Shown here piece by piece: positions 54,976 to 64,000 of a stretch of 64,000 bases of DNA. A model generated the notes under the pieces. It was not told the DNA's origin, searched no databases, and saw only the letters and a program-made list of their open reading frames with translations. A program made the position numbers and the translations under genes. Location: the NCBI GenBank assembly GCA_025454915.1, contig JALONN010000010.1, positions 76,339 through 140,338 of the forward strand. The letters are read 5' to 3'. Every line of letters begins with the position of its first letter. Positions within the stretch are counted from its first letter, which is position 1. The DNA is from Raineya sp. GTDB lineage: Bacteria > Bacteroidota > Bacteroidia > Cytophagales > Thermonemataceae.

Positions 54976-55835
54976 GCAAAAATACGAATCAGGATAAAAG
55001 CTGTGCTTGTACAAATAGAAGATATTTGATTTAAAAGCATGGTATTTTTGAAATTTGCCTGACTTTTATCTTTAAGAACCTTTAAAAACCAATTCCCAAA
55101 ATATACTAGAACAGGGCTTAGAGCTACCTCAAAGATAAGAATGCTTGTGTTAGAATGTAAAGCATAAAAATACCCAATGAAACCCAAATTAGCGATAAAA
55201 AAAGCAAAAGCAGTCAGTAAAAAAGTTCCTTTTATTCCTAAAAGTAGGCTGAGTGTTTTATCTCCTCTTTGGGCATCCTCATAATGCTGATATACCTGCG
55301 TCATAGGGTATGAGCCCATCAGAAGCAACATAGCCAAAATAGCAGGAACTATAATATGCATACCCCAAAGCTCCGAAAAAGAGAAGTCATTGATAGCCAA
55401 AGTACTCATCAGATAAGTAAAAAATCCCTGAAAAATGCCAATTGTGAACCAGCTTAGAAAAGGGTATTTTTTAAGCCTGATACTTGGATGTGAATATGCT
55501 TTAGAAACAAGCCCATAAATTAAAAGAGATAAAGCAAATAACCATGAAACAAAAAAACCTAAAATAATAGCCATTCCATCAAAACATAAAGAAACCCAAT
55601 AAAGCTCTTTACTTACAGGAGGAGGGTTTTCTAGCCCACCAATACTTTCTTTATCTTTATCAAAATAACTGTTAAAGCCATTGCTGGCTGGGTATAAAAA
55701 CAAATGAATAGAGATAAATCCAATAATTGTTTTTACCCAGTCTATTGTAAGAGCCTGACTAAAAGCAAATAAAAAAACAGGCATTAAGAATATGGAAAAT
55801 GGAATGCGTAGATGTAATAAAGTAGATTTTTGCAT
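54972..55835 (-). CDS. UbiA-family prenyltransferase-like membrane protein
   Basis: The 287-residue protein has about seven to nine membrane helices and the loop SNGFNSYFDKDKESIGGLEN, corresponding to the first Asp-rich N..yD...D motif of UbiA enzymes. The second Asp-rich motif appears as HYEDAQRGDKTLSLLLG. UbiA enzymes join a polyprenyl chain to an aromatic acceptor or are used for quinone, haem or lipid synthesis. The substrate is unknown. It ends seven bases from the BatD gene and is probably co-transcribed. Confidence 0.8.
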   Translation of the reverse strand: MQKSTLLHLRIPFSIFLMPVFLFAFSQALTIDWVKTIIGFISIHLFLYPASNGFNSYFDKDKESIGGLENPPPVSKELYWVSLCFDGMAIILGFFVSWLFALSLLIYGLVSKAYSHPSIRLKKYPFLSWFTIGIFQGFFTYLMSTLAINDFSFSELWGMHIIVPAILAMLLLMGSYPMTQVYQHYEDAQRGDKTLSLLLGIKGTFLLTAFAFFIANLGFIGYFYALHSNTSILIFEVALSPVLVYFGNWFLKVLKDKSQANFKNTMLLNQISSICTSTAFILIRIFA

Positions 55836-55841
55836 GATATT

Positions 55842-57248
55842 TTATTTATCTCGTACAATAAGTCGGTATAAAACTAAAAAAATAAGAATACCTAAAACAA
55901 TATTGGCAATAATTTTAATACGATTGTTAGAACCAACAGTCTGAATGGTGTTGTCAGCATCTTTTTCTTCATTCAAAAAATCACTACTTTCTACGGAAAT
56001 ATCTTCTATGGCTTGTCCACTTACCTCTAACACCAGTCTTGATTGTAAAGTATCATATTTTTTCTTTTCTAAATCAAAATAAATAAATTTAAAATGATTT
56101 TTAAGGGGATACATCCCAGGTTTTTTGGCTAAAATAGTGTATCGAAATGATTTTGTACCCAATAACTGATTGGGGGTTTTTCGTAATATTTGTTCAATGG
56201 TGGGAGTATAGAACTCTAAACCCATACTTACTGGAGGCTCTAATGCATTAAGGCTTGCAAAATTACCACTTCCTAAAATATTTATTTGATAATCAACAGT
56301 TTTTCCTGTTTGTATTTTGAGGTAAGTAATAGCCTCCTGCCACTGAAAACGCCCTACAGGTACTTTTATGTCTGTGTTGGGCAATGGCTTTACTGTAATG
56401 TTAATGGGATTGGATTTGAAAACTACAATTTTTTCTTTTTCCTTATCTTCCATCTGTAATTCTAATACGGGAATAGTGTATTTTCCTGCTTCTGATGGAA
56501 AGAAAGAAGCTTGATAAAATTTAAAACGCTGATATTTACGTTTGCCAATGACAATTTTTTCTTTAGAAACACTATCTAACTTATAATCTTCTTCCCACGA
56601 TTTAGGAATACGTATTTGCTTGATAATTTTAGAAAGCTGTTTATTGAGTTGGTACAAATCTAAGGAACGAGGGGCATCTTCTGCCAAATAAAAAGCAAAT
56701 GACACATTGATTTCTTCTCCTACAAAAAGTTCATCTCGGTTTACGGTTACGGCTGTAAAAGCTTCTTGAAGTTTACCAAGACCAATATTTGCATCTTTCT
56801 GATTTTCTTCTAAAACATTGAGGATGTTTTCGTCTTCTGTTTTTTTCTTTTCTTCAGTATTATCATCTCCTAATACAGTAATTTCTTCTCCCTTAAAAAT
56901 ATGTTTTTTACCATTAACACGAATTTCAAAAGAAGGAATATTAAACTTTCCTCCTTTGATAGCCTTATAGTTTTGCTCAATCCCTTTTGTAATTTGTCCT
57001 TGAGCATTAGTATATTCTAAAGATACTTGAAATGTTTTATTAAAGTTTACAATTTCAGGAAATTCATCAATGGTACGCAAGTCTTCATTACTACATAAAA
57101 CCCTGATTTGCAGAAAATCATGAATAGATAATTTTTTTCGGGCAACTTCAATTCGAATGTCTTGAGATTTTACTATTGTAGAAAATAGCATTACTATTAA
57201 AATAATAGACTTTTGCCAATTTTTTTTTATACTTTTTAAAGATTTCAT
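55842..57248 (-). CDS. BatD-like protein (oxygen tolerance, Bat operon type)
   Basis: The 468-residue protein has an N-terminal signal (SIILIVMLFSTIVKS), several Ig-like beta modules (IRIEVARKKLSIHDFLQIRV; AVTVNRDELFVGEEINVSFA; TYLKIQTGKTVDYQINILGS) and a C-terminal membrane helix (IIANIVLGILIFLVLYRLIV). This is the BatD layout, usually within a batABCDE set; here no other bat genes are adjacent. Periplasmic role in envelope or stress functions is known only loosely. Confidence 0.75.
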   Translation of the reverse strand: MKSLKSIKKNWQKSIILIVMLFSTIVKSQDIRIEVARKKLSIHDFLQIRVLCSNEDLRTIDEFPEIVNFNKTFQVSLEYTNAQGQITKGIEQNYKAIKGGKFNIPSFEIRVNGKKHIFKGEEITVLGDDNTEEKKKTEDENILNVLEENQKDANIGLGKLQEAFTAVTVNRDELFVGEEINVSFAFYLAEDAPRSLDLYQLNKQLSKIIKQIRIPKSWEEDYKLDSVSKEKIVIGKRKYQRFKFYQASFFPSEAGKYTIPVLELQMEDKEKEKIVVFKSNPINITVKPLPNTDIKVPVGRFQWQEAITYLKIQTGKTVDYQINILGSGNFASLNALEPPVSMGLEFYTPTIEQILRKTPNQLLGTKSFRYTILAKKPGMYPLKNHFKFIYFDLEKKKYDTLQSRLVLEVSGQAIEDISVESSDFLNEEKDADNTIQTVGSNNRIKIIANIVLGILIFLVLYRLIVRDK

Positions 57249-57357
57249 TAGGTTGTTTTTAAAAAACGTTGTATATTAGCAACACTTTATAACTAAATCA
57301 AGATGCCTATGCAAAATTATTAACTCCAAATTTGTTGGGTTAAAACTATTTTAAATT

Positions 57358-57549
57358 ATGTTAGACTATTTTAAATTAATTTTAGAAAAAGTAAGTTTTG
57401 ATAAATTTTTGTTTCAAAAGGAACTTCGTAAAGCACTAGCTTCCTTAAAACCCTCAGAAAAGGAAGATTTTCGCAAGTGGTGTTATCATAAATTTGAGCC
57501 ACAATACAAAAGTGTCCTTAATAATGAGTTCAAAATGATACTTTCTTAA
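57358..57549 (+). CDS. Small conserved-looking hypothetical protein
   Basis: The 63-residue protein (MLDYFKLILEKVSFDKFLFQ) is helical and basic (ELRKALASLKPSEKEDFRKW), and lacks signal or membrane segments. It stands alone between divergent batD and the convergent queG. Small proteins with this ..i..kvsfd...F.kEl.ka...L...e...l..W pattern are common in Bacteroidota. No function is known to me. Confidence 0.6.
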   Translation: MLDYFKLILEKVSFDKFLFQKELRKALASLKPSEKEDFRKWCYHKFEPQYKSVLNNEFKMILS

Positions 57550-57561
57550 AACACAGACATT

Positions 57562-58506
57562 TCATGATTCTTTATCACTGGCTTGCAGGAAATTAATATT
57601 TCGTTGCAAGCCTTTTAGTTTAGTTCTTTTTACAGCGGAGTTTTTAAAAATTATATTAAAGGTTTCTTCTGTTATTTCTAGCCATTCTTTTTTTGTCATT
57701 TTTTCTAAATCTTCATGAGGCTCAAATGCTTGTGTTTTGTGTGGACTCGCAAAACGATTCCAAGGGCATACATCTTGGCAAATATCACAACCAAACATCC
57801 AATTATCAAATTTTCCATGCATTTCTTGAGGGATTTCATTTTTTAATTCAATTGTAAAATAAGAAATGCATTTGCTTCCATCTACGATATAGGGATTAAT
57901 AATAGCATCTGTTGGGCAAGCGTCTATACAACGAGTACATGTCCCACAATAGTCTTTGGTAGGAGCATCATATTCTAATTCTAAGTCTATAATCAGTTCT
58001 CCAATAAAGAAAAAACTTCCCATATTTTTGTTTATCAGATTACTATGTTTGCCAACCCAGCCCAACCCACTCTTTTCTGCCCAAACTTTATCCATAACAG
58101 GAGCAGAATCTACAAAGGCTCTTCCATTAATTTCTCCAATTTCTTTATGTATAAACTCCAATAGACTTTTAAGTTTATCTTTTAATACAAAATGATAATC
58201 AGTACCATAAGCATACTTAGATATTTTTAAACTGTCTTCTTGGGCTAAATCTTTTTTGGGGAAATAATTCAATAATACAGAAATAACAGATTTTGCATCA
58301 TCTACCAGCAAACGAGGGTCGAGGCGTTTATCAAAATGATTGTTCATATAAGCCATCTCGCCATGCATATTCTGTTTAAGCCAGTTTTCTAACCTAGGAG
58401 CTTGTTCTTCTAAAAATTCAGCTTTAGAAATTCCACAAAAATCAAAGCCCAATTCTTTAGCTTTTTGTTTAATAAGTAGGGTATATCTTAAATTTTCATG
58501 ATTCAT
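57562..58506 (-). CDS. queG: Epoxyqueuosine reductase QueG
   Basis: The 314-residue enzyme has [20 protein letters not shown] at the N-terminus, the cobalamin-binding core ([40 protein letters not shown], then GKHSNLI) and two 4Fe-4S motifs ([27 protein letters not shown]). QueG reduces epoxyqueuosine to queuosine in tRNA and needs cobalamin, which fits a nearby B12-uptake operon. It lacks the C-terminal HEAT-like extension of some homologues. Confidence 0.93.
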   Translation of the reverse strand: MNHENLRYTLLIKQKAKELGFDFCGISKAEFLEEQAPRLENWLKQNMHGEMAYMNNHFDKRLDPRLLVDDAKSVISVLLNYFPKKDLAQEDSLKISKYAYGTDYHFVLKDKLKSLLEFIHKEIGEINGRAFVDSAPVMDKVWAEKSGLGWVGKHSNLINKNMGSFFFIGELIIDLELEYDAPTKDYCGTCTRCIDACPTDAIINPYIVDGSKCISYFTIELKNEIPQEMHGKFDNWMFGCDICQDVCPWNRFASPHKTQAFEPHEDLEKMTKKEWLEITEETFNIIFKNSAVKRTKLKGLQRNINFLQASDKES

Positions 58507-58630
58507 AGAATGTAAAATAATGTTCTTAGATTCTAAAGCTTATTTTGCTGAAAAATATTTCCAAATTTAATATAAAAATAGATGTAAGTTCTACTATTAG
58601 AAAATAGTATTTTACAATTGTTTTTTTCCT

Positions 58631-58638
58631 TATTTTTG
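58631..58638 (+). promoter_or_regulatory. -7 box for the DUF3857 gene pair
   Basis: TATTTTTG matches TAnnTTTG and lies 30 bases before the ATG at 58668. Confidence 0.4.
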
Positions 58639-58667
58639 CCTGATTTTTTATTTTAATTATAAACCCT

Positions 58668-60617
58668 ATGAATACTATGTTTAAAACAACTATACTTAGT
58701 TTCTGTTTAATTCTCTTCTGCTTTGTTTCTTTTGCCCAAAAAGATGTCAAATTTGGAGAAATTGACAAAGCTACCGTTGAAAATAAAGTCTATGAAAAAG
58801 ATAAAAATGCTGTTGCTGTTGTGCTTTATGATTATACAAAAATCCAAATTATACCATTTACAACTGTATGGAAACAAGTGATTTATCGTCATAAAAGAAT
58901 AAAAGTCTTAAATAAAGAGGGGCTTCAATTTGCAAATATTGTAGAACCTTATTATATACCATACAGCGAAAAAATAGTTCAGATTAAAGGATATACTTAC
59001 AATTTAGAAAATGGAGAAGTAAAAAAAACAAAATTGGAAAAAGAACAGATTTTTGATGTTAAGATAAATAAAAACTATGGACAAGTGAAAATATCAATGC
59101 CTAATGTTAGAGAAGGCTCTGTGATTGATATATCTTATCGTTTTGAATCAGATAATGCCTTTTTGCTTGAGCCATGTTATTTACAATCTTATATACCTAT
59201 CCAATGGGCGGAAGTCGAAACCTTGATACCTGACTACTTTAGATATGTTGAGTTATGGACAAGAACACAAGACTTTTACATTGATAAAACCTTTACAGAA
59301 TCGACAAGTGATTATAGAATTAATGGACATAAATGGGTTATGAAAGATGTACCTGCATTTAGTAAAGATGAAAAGTTTGTAACTAGTCCAAAAGATTATA
59401 TGAATCATATAAAATTTCAGATGTCAGCTCGAATGTATAATGATGGTAGAGTAGAAAATGTAATGCCTACTTGGGAAAAATTTATAGAAAAATTAATGGA
59501 GATAGAAAGTTTTGGGGGCTATTTGAAAAAAAATGCAGGAAAAGATATTGTGATAGAATTGATTAAAGATAAAAAAGATACTGAAAAATTATCAGTTGTT
59601 TTTGATTATATAAAAAATAATTTCAAGTTTAATAGTATAAATACCATATATGCAAACCAAACAGTTAAAGATGTATTAGAAAAGAAAACAGGCAATAGTG
59701 CAGAAATCAATCTTTTGTTAGTTAATTCTTTGCGTTTTGCAGGTATAGAGGCTCATCCTGTAATATTAAGTACTCGTTTTAATGGAAGGGTAGTAGCAGA
59801 ATATCCTATAGCAGACCAATTTAATTATTGTGTGGTATATGCAAAAGACAGTCAGGGAAAAGAGTATTTATTAGATGCTACAAACTCTCAGCATACATTA
59901 AATATGATAGCTGAAAGGGCTTTAACCCGAGAAGGCTTACTAATTTTACCTCAAAATAAACATGAATGGATACCCTTAAATAATCCACCTAAAACATCCA
60001 CAGTTAAAACGGGATTTATTGAAATTAATACAGACGGAACAACTAAAGGTAAAATAACTACTCAATATCAGGGTTATAAAGCTTTGAAGCTAAGAAATAG
60101 AATAATGGGTGTGAAAGATACTTTAATAGCCGAAACTATTAATCTGCAAGAATCAGAAATATCAAAAATTCAATTCAAAAATGTTCAAGAACTGAATAAA
60201 CCTATAGAGTTTACATTAGATGTAGTATCTCAAAAAGGAGTACAACAAAATGGAGATTTTATATATATAACTCCATTGATGAATGATAAAATAAAAGAAA
60301 ACCCTTTTAAACAAGAAAAAAGAGATTTTTCTATTGATTTTACATATCCAACAGAAGAAACTTATGTATATACCTTTGTTGTTCCTGAAAATTATACAGT
60401 TGAAGAAATACCACAATCAATTAAACTGCAATGGGCAGATGGTAAATCTATAAAATTTGATTATTTAGTTAAAAAATCAGAGACTACTGTTCAAATAAAC
60501 TGTAAATTTTTTATTAATAGAGTAATATTTGAACCAGAAGAATACCAATTTATCAAAGATATGTTTGCTAAAATTCTAGCTAAACAAGAAGAACAAATTG
60601 TATTAAAGAAAAAATAA
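58668..60617 (+). CDS. DUF3857/transglutaminase-like secreted protein, paralogue 1
   Basis: The 649-residue protein has a signal peptide (MFKTTILSFCLILFCFVSFAQ), a DUF3857 beta domain (residues about 50-260, with YKQVIYRHKRIKVLNKEGLQ-type strands and VREGSVIDISYRFESDNAFL) and a transglutaminase-like core around 330-410. Where active enzymes have Cys the sequence reads KTGNSAEINLLLVNSLRFAG, so the nucleophile is replaced by Ser or lost. His and Asp equivalents remain (FNYCVVYAK, LLDATN). It lies six bases before a paralogue. Confidence 0.8.
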   Translation: MNTMFKTTILSFCLILFCFVSFAQKDVKFGEIDKATVENKVYEKDKNAVAVVLYDYTKIQIIPFTTVWKQVIYRHKRIKVLNKEGLQFANIVEPYYIPYSEKIVQIKGYTYNLENGEVKKTKLEKEQIFDVKINKNYGQVKISMPNVREGSVIDISYRFESDNAFLLEPCYLQSYIPIQWAEVETLIPDYFRYVELWTRTQDFYIDKTFTESTSDYRINGHKWVMKDVPAFSKDEKFVTSPKDYMNHIKFQMSARMYNDGRVENVMPTWEKFIEKLMEIESFGGYLKKNAGKDIVIELIKDKKDTEKLSVVFDYIKNNFKFNSINTIYANQTVKDVLEKKTGNSAEINLLLVNSLRFAGIEAHPVILSTRFNGRVVAEYPIADQFNYCVVYAKDSQGKEYLLDATNSQHTLNMIAERALTREGLLILPQNKHEWIPLNNPPKTSTVKTGFIEINTDGTTKGKITTQYQGYKALKLRNRIMGVKDTLIAETINLQESEISKIQFKNVQELNKPIEFTLDVVSQKGVQQNGDFIYITPLMNDKIKENPFKQEKRDFSIDFTYPTEETYVYTFVVPENYTVEEIPQSIKLQWADGKSIKFDYLVKKSETTVQINCKFFINRVIFEPEEYQFIKDMFAKILAKQEEQIVLKKK

Positions 60618-60623
60618 AAAACT

Positions 60624-62531
60624 ATGAAAAAACTAGCATGGTTATTTTTGTTTTTACCTACAATATCGTGGGGACAAAAAAATATTGATTACAGTTTTTT
60701 ATTAATACCAGCTAAATTAACTGAAAATGCAAATGCTATTATCAGATTAGATGAGCAAGTTTTTACCATTCATAATACAGGAAAAGCTACACTTAAAAAG
60801 AAATATGTTTGTACTGTTCTCAATCAGGAAGGTGATAAACATGCTGAATTGAGGATTGATTATGATGATTTGATAATAGTCTCCAACATCTCAGGAAAAC
60901 TATATGATAGAATGGGTAAGGTGGTAGACAAATTAAAAAAATCAGAAATTACAGATGTAAATACGTCTAATTATACTGAAATTGATGATAGTAGGATAAA
61001 AATTGCTAAATTTAATTATAATACATACCCATATACAGTAGAGTTTGAGTATGAAATGGATTTTGAAAGTTTGCTTTTTTACCCTGAGTTTATACCTTGT
61101 CAAAGAATGTACGTTTCTATTGAAAAAGCCAGTTTGCAGATTTTAACTTCAAAAAATCATCAAATTTACTATCAAGAACGAAATATTTCCAATAAAACTG
61201 AAATCAAAGAAGAAAAAGATAAAAAACTTTATACTTGGAGTGTCGAGAATTATCCTGCCTTTAAACGAGAATATTATTCTATGAATTGGCGAGAACAAGT
61301 TCCTTGGGTCATTATTTCTCCAAAAGAATTTGAAGTAAATAATAAATACAAAGGTAAAATGGATTCTTGGGAATCTTTAGGGATGTTTTTCAAAGAGTTA
61401 AATAAAAATAGACAAGAAGTTCCTGAAGCTACAAAAACTAAAATACAGGAAATTACAGCTAACGCTAAAGATGATTATGAAAAAATAAAAATCATCTATA
61501 ATTATATGCAGTCTAAAACTAGGTACATTAGCATACAGCTTGGTGTAGGAGGGTGGCAAACAATGCCAGCTAACTTAGTGGATAGTAAAGGTTATGGAGA
61601 TTGTAAGGCTCTTTCAAATTATACAAAATCTTTGTTAAATGTTGTGGGTATTGAATCGCATTATGCTTTAATTAACGCAGGTGATAAAAATGAAGTATTT
61701 CCAGTTTTTGCTGACTTCCCTTCACCAAGGTTTAACCATGCTATTTTATGCGTACCTACTCAAAAAGATACTATTTGGCTTGAATGTACCAGTCAGAAAA
61801 TGCCCACAGGTTTTTTAGGAGATTTTACAGATGATCGTTATGTCTTACTCATTACTGAAAAAGGTGGAAAATTAGTAAAAACACCTAAATATACGATGCA
61901 AGATAATCAGCTTATCAGAAAAGCAGATGTAATTATTAAGGAAACAGGAGAAAGTAAAGCAAGCATCAAAACTAAATATTCTAATTTGGAATATGACGAA
62001 TTAAGAGGGTATATTGTAGCTTCTAATGAAGAACAAAAAAAATACCTTTATGAAGAAATGAACATTGCAAAATTTGATATTATTTCAATTAATTTAAAAG
62101 AAGATAAATCCCGAAAACCATCTTTGGAAGAAAATCTTGAAATAAAAATAGACCAAATCGGAGCTAAAAATGGAAAAAGAATATTTTTTACACCAAATCT
62201 GTTTAATAAATTCTCGTTGCCACTTCCAGATTATAAAGAGAGAAAAACGGATATAGAATTACCTTTCAGAGACTTTGAACATAATGATGAAATACGTTTT
62301 AATATTCCAGCTAATTTTCAGTTAGAAGGTAATTTTGAAAGTGTAAATCTTTCTTCTAGTTTTGGTACATATTCTGTTTCGTTAGTCAAAGAAAATAGTG
62401 TATTGGTGTATAAAAGAAAACTTCAAGTGAAATCAGGGCGTTATTCTAAAGAAAAATACCAAGAGTTTTTAGATTTCTTTAGAAAAATAGATAAGTATGA
62501 TAAAATGAAGGCTGTTTTAGTGAGTCAATAA
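60624..62531 (+). CDS. DUF3857/transglutaminase-like secreted protein, paralogue 2
   Basis: The 635-residue protein has a signal peptide (KLAWLFLFLPTISWGQ), a DUF3857 domain (TLKKKYVCTVLNQEGDKHAE; NYNTYPYTVEFEYEMDFESL) and a transglutaminase-like core with an intact Cys: NLVDSKGYGDCKALSNYTKS, then RFNHAILCVP and WLECTSQ. The paralogue just upstream lacks this Cys. The pair is common in Bacteroidota; the substrate is unknown. A terminator follows. Confidence 0.85.
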   Translation: MKKLAWLFLFLPTISWGQKNIDYSFLLIPAKLTENANAIIRLDEQVFTIHNTGKATLKKKYVCTVLNQEGDKHAELRIDYDDLIIVSNISGKLYDRMGKVVDKLKKSEITDVNTSNYTEIDDSRIKIAKFNYNTYPYTVEFEYEMDFESLLFYPEFIPCQRMYVSIEKASLQILTSKNHQIYYQERNISNKTEIKEEKDKKLYTWSVENYPAFKREYYSMNWREQVPWVIISPKEFEVNNKYKGKMDSWESLGMFFKELNKNRQEVPEATKTKIQEITANAKDDYEKIKIIYNYMQSKTRYISIQLGVGGWQTMPANLVDSKGYGDCKALSNYTKSLLNVVGIESHYALINAGDKNEVFPVFADFPSPRFNHAILCVPTQKDTIWLECTSQKMPTGFLGDFTDDRYVLLITEKGGKLVKTPKYTMQDNQLIRKADVIIKETGESKASIKTKYSNLEYDELRGYIVASNEEQKKYLYEEMNIAKFDIISINLKEDKSRKPSLEENLEIKIDQIGAKNGKRIFFTPNLFNKFSLPLPDYKERKTDIELPFRDFEHNDEIRFNIPANFQLEGNFESVNLSSSFGTYSVSLVKENSVLVYKRKLQVKSGRYSKEKYQEFLDFFRKIDKYDKMKAVLVSQ

Positions 62532-62533
62532 AT

Positions 62534-62568
62534 AAAAGAGATTTTCGGTTACCGAAAATCTCTTTTAT
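62534..62568. terminator. Bidirectional terminator
   Basis: AAAAGAGATTTTCGGT and ACCGAAAATCTCTTTT form a perfect 16-bp stem with almost no loop and built-in A/T runs. It separates the convergent DUF3857 and efflux-adaptor genes. Confidence 0.85.
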
Positions 62569-62587
62569 TTTTATTATTGTTATATTG

Positions 62588-63961
62588 TTACTTCTTCTTT
62601 TCTTTATCCTTTTTGGTTGCATCTGCCAGTTGCACTTCGTCACCTTCTTTTAGTTTCTTATCAATAGCTTGGAAAGGTCCTGTAACAATTTTTTCACCTG
62701 GTTTCAGACCTGTTACCACCTCTATATTTTCAAAGTCACTAATGCCTGTTTTTACTTCTCTTAAAGAAACCTTTTTAGTAGTGCTATCAAACACGAATAC
62801 AAATTCTTTCTTTTCGGAATCTTCTTTGCTTTTCTTACTATTTTTAGAATCATCCATATTCTTAGAATTCTCTTCTCCACCTTTTTTTTCTTGCTTTTTG
62901 ATTTCATCGGAACTTTTTGCAACTACAGCAGCAAGAGGAACAGCCAATACATTGGGTTTGGTTTCTGTAATAACCTCTACACTGGCACTCGTACCAGGGC
63001 GGAAAGGTGATAAACGACCACTTTTTGCTTTTAAATCTTTATAAGATTCTCCCAAAATACGTACTTTTACCTGAAACTCAGTAACAGATTCAGTTGTGAG
63101 AGCCTGATTGGCTGTATTGGCAATAGAAGTTACAATTCCTTTGAATTTACGGTTTCTGTATGCTTCTACTTCTACATCTGCCGTATCGCCAAGGGCTACA
63201 CGAACAATATCATTTTCATTCACATCTACACGAACCTCCATATCATTAAGATTGGCAATTCGTAGTAGCTCTGTACCAGCCATTTGAGCTGTACCAACCA
63301 CTCTTTCACCTTTTTCTACGGCAAGTTTGGAGATTACACCACTAATAGGAGCATATACTGATGTTCTTGTCAGGTTTTGAATAGTTTCATTGACAGTTGA
63401 ACTTGCACTCTGTATATTGTACTGGGATGCAACCACAGCCTGTTTTGCTGACTCTAAATCTTGTTGAGCTACTTTGTATTCAGCTGTTGCTTGTTCAAAT
63501 TCTAAAGCTGAAATGATTTTTTGTTCAAAAAGTCCTTTCTGACGATTATAATTTGCCTGAGAACGCATAAACTGAGCTTCAGCCTGTAACTGTCTGGACT
63601 GTGATTGAGCCAAACTTGCTTTACTGGTATTTAAAGAAGCTTGTGAACGCTGAACGGCTAATTCGTAATTATCAGGGCGAATACGCAATAAAAGTTGCCC
63701 TTTTACAACAGAATCACCTTCTTTTACATACAATTCGGTAATTTCTCCAGAAACATCAGGGCTTAGCTTAATTTCTGTTTCAGGTTGAACTTTGCCCGAA
63801 GCACCCACTTTTTCTGTAATTACTACATTTTTGACTTCTGCAACTTCTACAGTTTCTAAATTCTTTTTGCCCTTGCTCAATACAACTGAAACAATCACCA
63901 ACAAAACAACTCCACCCACCAAGTACCAAATAAGACGATTTGATTTCTTCTTTTTACTCAT
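62588..63961 (-). CDS. RND-type efflux periplasmic adaptor (MacA/HlyD family)
   Basis: The 457-residue protein has an N-terminal membrane helix (LIWYLVGGVVLLVIVSVVLS), a lipoyl domain (GKVQPETEIKLSPDVSGEIT, ELYVKEGDSVVKGQLLLRI), a long alpha-hairpin (residues about 120-190, QRSQASLNTSKASLAQSQSR), the second lipoyl half (VYAPISGVISKLAVEKGERV) and a membrane-proximal beta domain. A Lys/Ser/Glu-rich insertion (KKQEKKGGEENSKNMDDSKN) is unusual. It bridges an inner-membrane pump, presumably encoded downstream of the window's content on the minus strand or elsewhere, to TolC. Confidence 0.9.
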   Translation of the reverse strand: MSKKKKSNRLIWYLVGGVVLLVIVSVVLSKGKKNLETVEVAEVKNVVITEKVGASGKVQPETEIKLSPDVSGEITELYVKEGDSVVKGQLLLRIRPDNYELAVQRSQASLNTSKASLAQSQSRQLQAEAQFMRSQANYNRQKGLFEQKIISALEFEQATAEYKVAQQDLESAKQAVVASQYNIQSASSTVNETIQNLTRTSVYAPISGVISKLAVEKGERVVGTAQMAGTELLRIANLNDMEVRVDVNENDIVRVALGDTADVEVEAYRNRKFKGIVTSIANTANQALTTESVTEFQVKVRILGESYKDLKAKSGRLSPFRPGTSASVEVITETKPNVLAVPLAAVVAKSSDEIKKQEKKGGEENSKNMDDSKNSKKSKEDSEKKEFVFVFDSTTKKVSLREVKTGISDFENIEVVTGLKPGEKIVTGPFQAIDKKLKEGDEVQLADATKKDKEKKK

Positions 63962-64000
63962 AACTAAGTTTAATTAATAAAAATATATTTAGGTCTAATT

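Overview
The window is AT-rich DNA from a member of the Bacteroidota. The signs are promoters of the TTTG / TAnnTTTG type, almost no Shine-Dalgarno sequences, and host genes typical of the phylum (BatD, paired DUF3857 proteins, a cobalamin-riboswitch BtuB/BtuG-like locus, signal peptides ending in FAQ). Cytophagales or a close relative is plausible, but this was not tested.

Positions 1 to about 47,900 are most of a contractile-tailed (myovirus-like) temperate prophage whose left end lies outside the window. Modules: baseplate genes gpJ-like, gp25-like and gpV-like (1-2083, minus); lysis and tail-tip/fibre genes (2176-7176, plus), with amidase, candidate holin, spanin-like pair, gpI-like pieces and a C1q-like fibre; DNA metabolism (7224-10173), with SSB, putative ssDNA-binding protein, Gp157 and nuclease, plus a tail-chaperone-like gene carrying an apparent -1 frameshift; a DUF4352 moron and an array of repeats (10218-11204); early/regulatory genes, a degenerate methyltransferase and an SF1 helicase (11366-14436); a ParB - PAPS-reductase - methyltransferase-like - HNH - ParB cassette (15001-18229); a 1.2-kb non-coding block of tRNAs and tRNA-like genes around a structured RNA candidate (18341-19592); terminase genes on opposite strands (20268-22831); a run of small unknown genes (22958-25642); a minus-strand accessory block (25737-29392); and the head, neck and tail morphogenesis genes (29389-42768). 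The right end carries replication-initiation-like genes (42725-45282), a small Cro-like protein, a LexA-like repressor and a tyrosine integrase next to tRNA-Ala(GGC), the likely attachment site.

The prophage genes switch strand many times, and several short blocks start from a shared promoter in which a 19-bp palindrome (TAAATAAATTATTTATTTA) fills the spacer between the -33 and -7 boxes. This suggests one phage-wide regulon. The most unusual part is 18341-19592. Two tRNAs there look normal, but four tRNA-like genes keep D and T arms and acceptor stems while lacking a normal anticodon arm; three of these carry structured insertions. Next to them are long-range helices and GNRA hairpins.

From tRNA-Ala rightwards the genes are chromosomal housekeeping: lipB, a VOC protein, hemL, a B12-uptake operon under a cobalamin riboswitch (BtuB-like receptor, CWC-thioesterase fusion, BtuG-like beta-propeller lipoprotein), a DUF1569 protein, a UbiA-family prenyltransferase, BatD, queG, two DUF3857/transglutaminase proteins and an RND-efflux adaptor. 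All functional calls come from reading motifs by eye; no database search was run.
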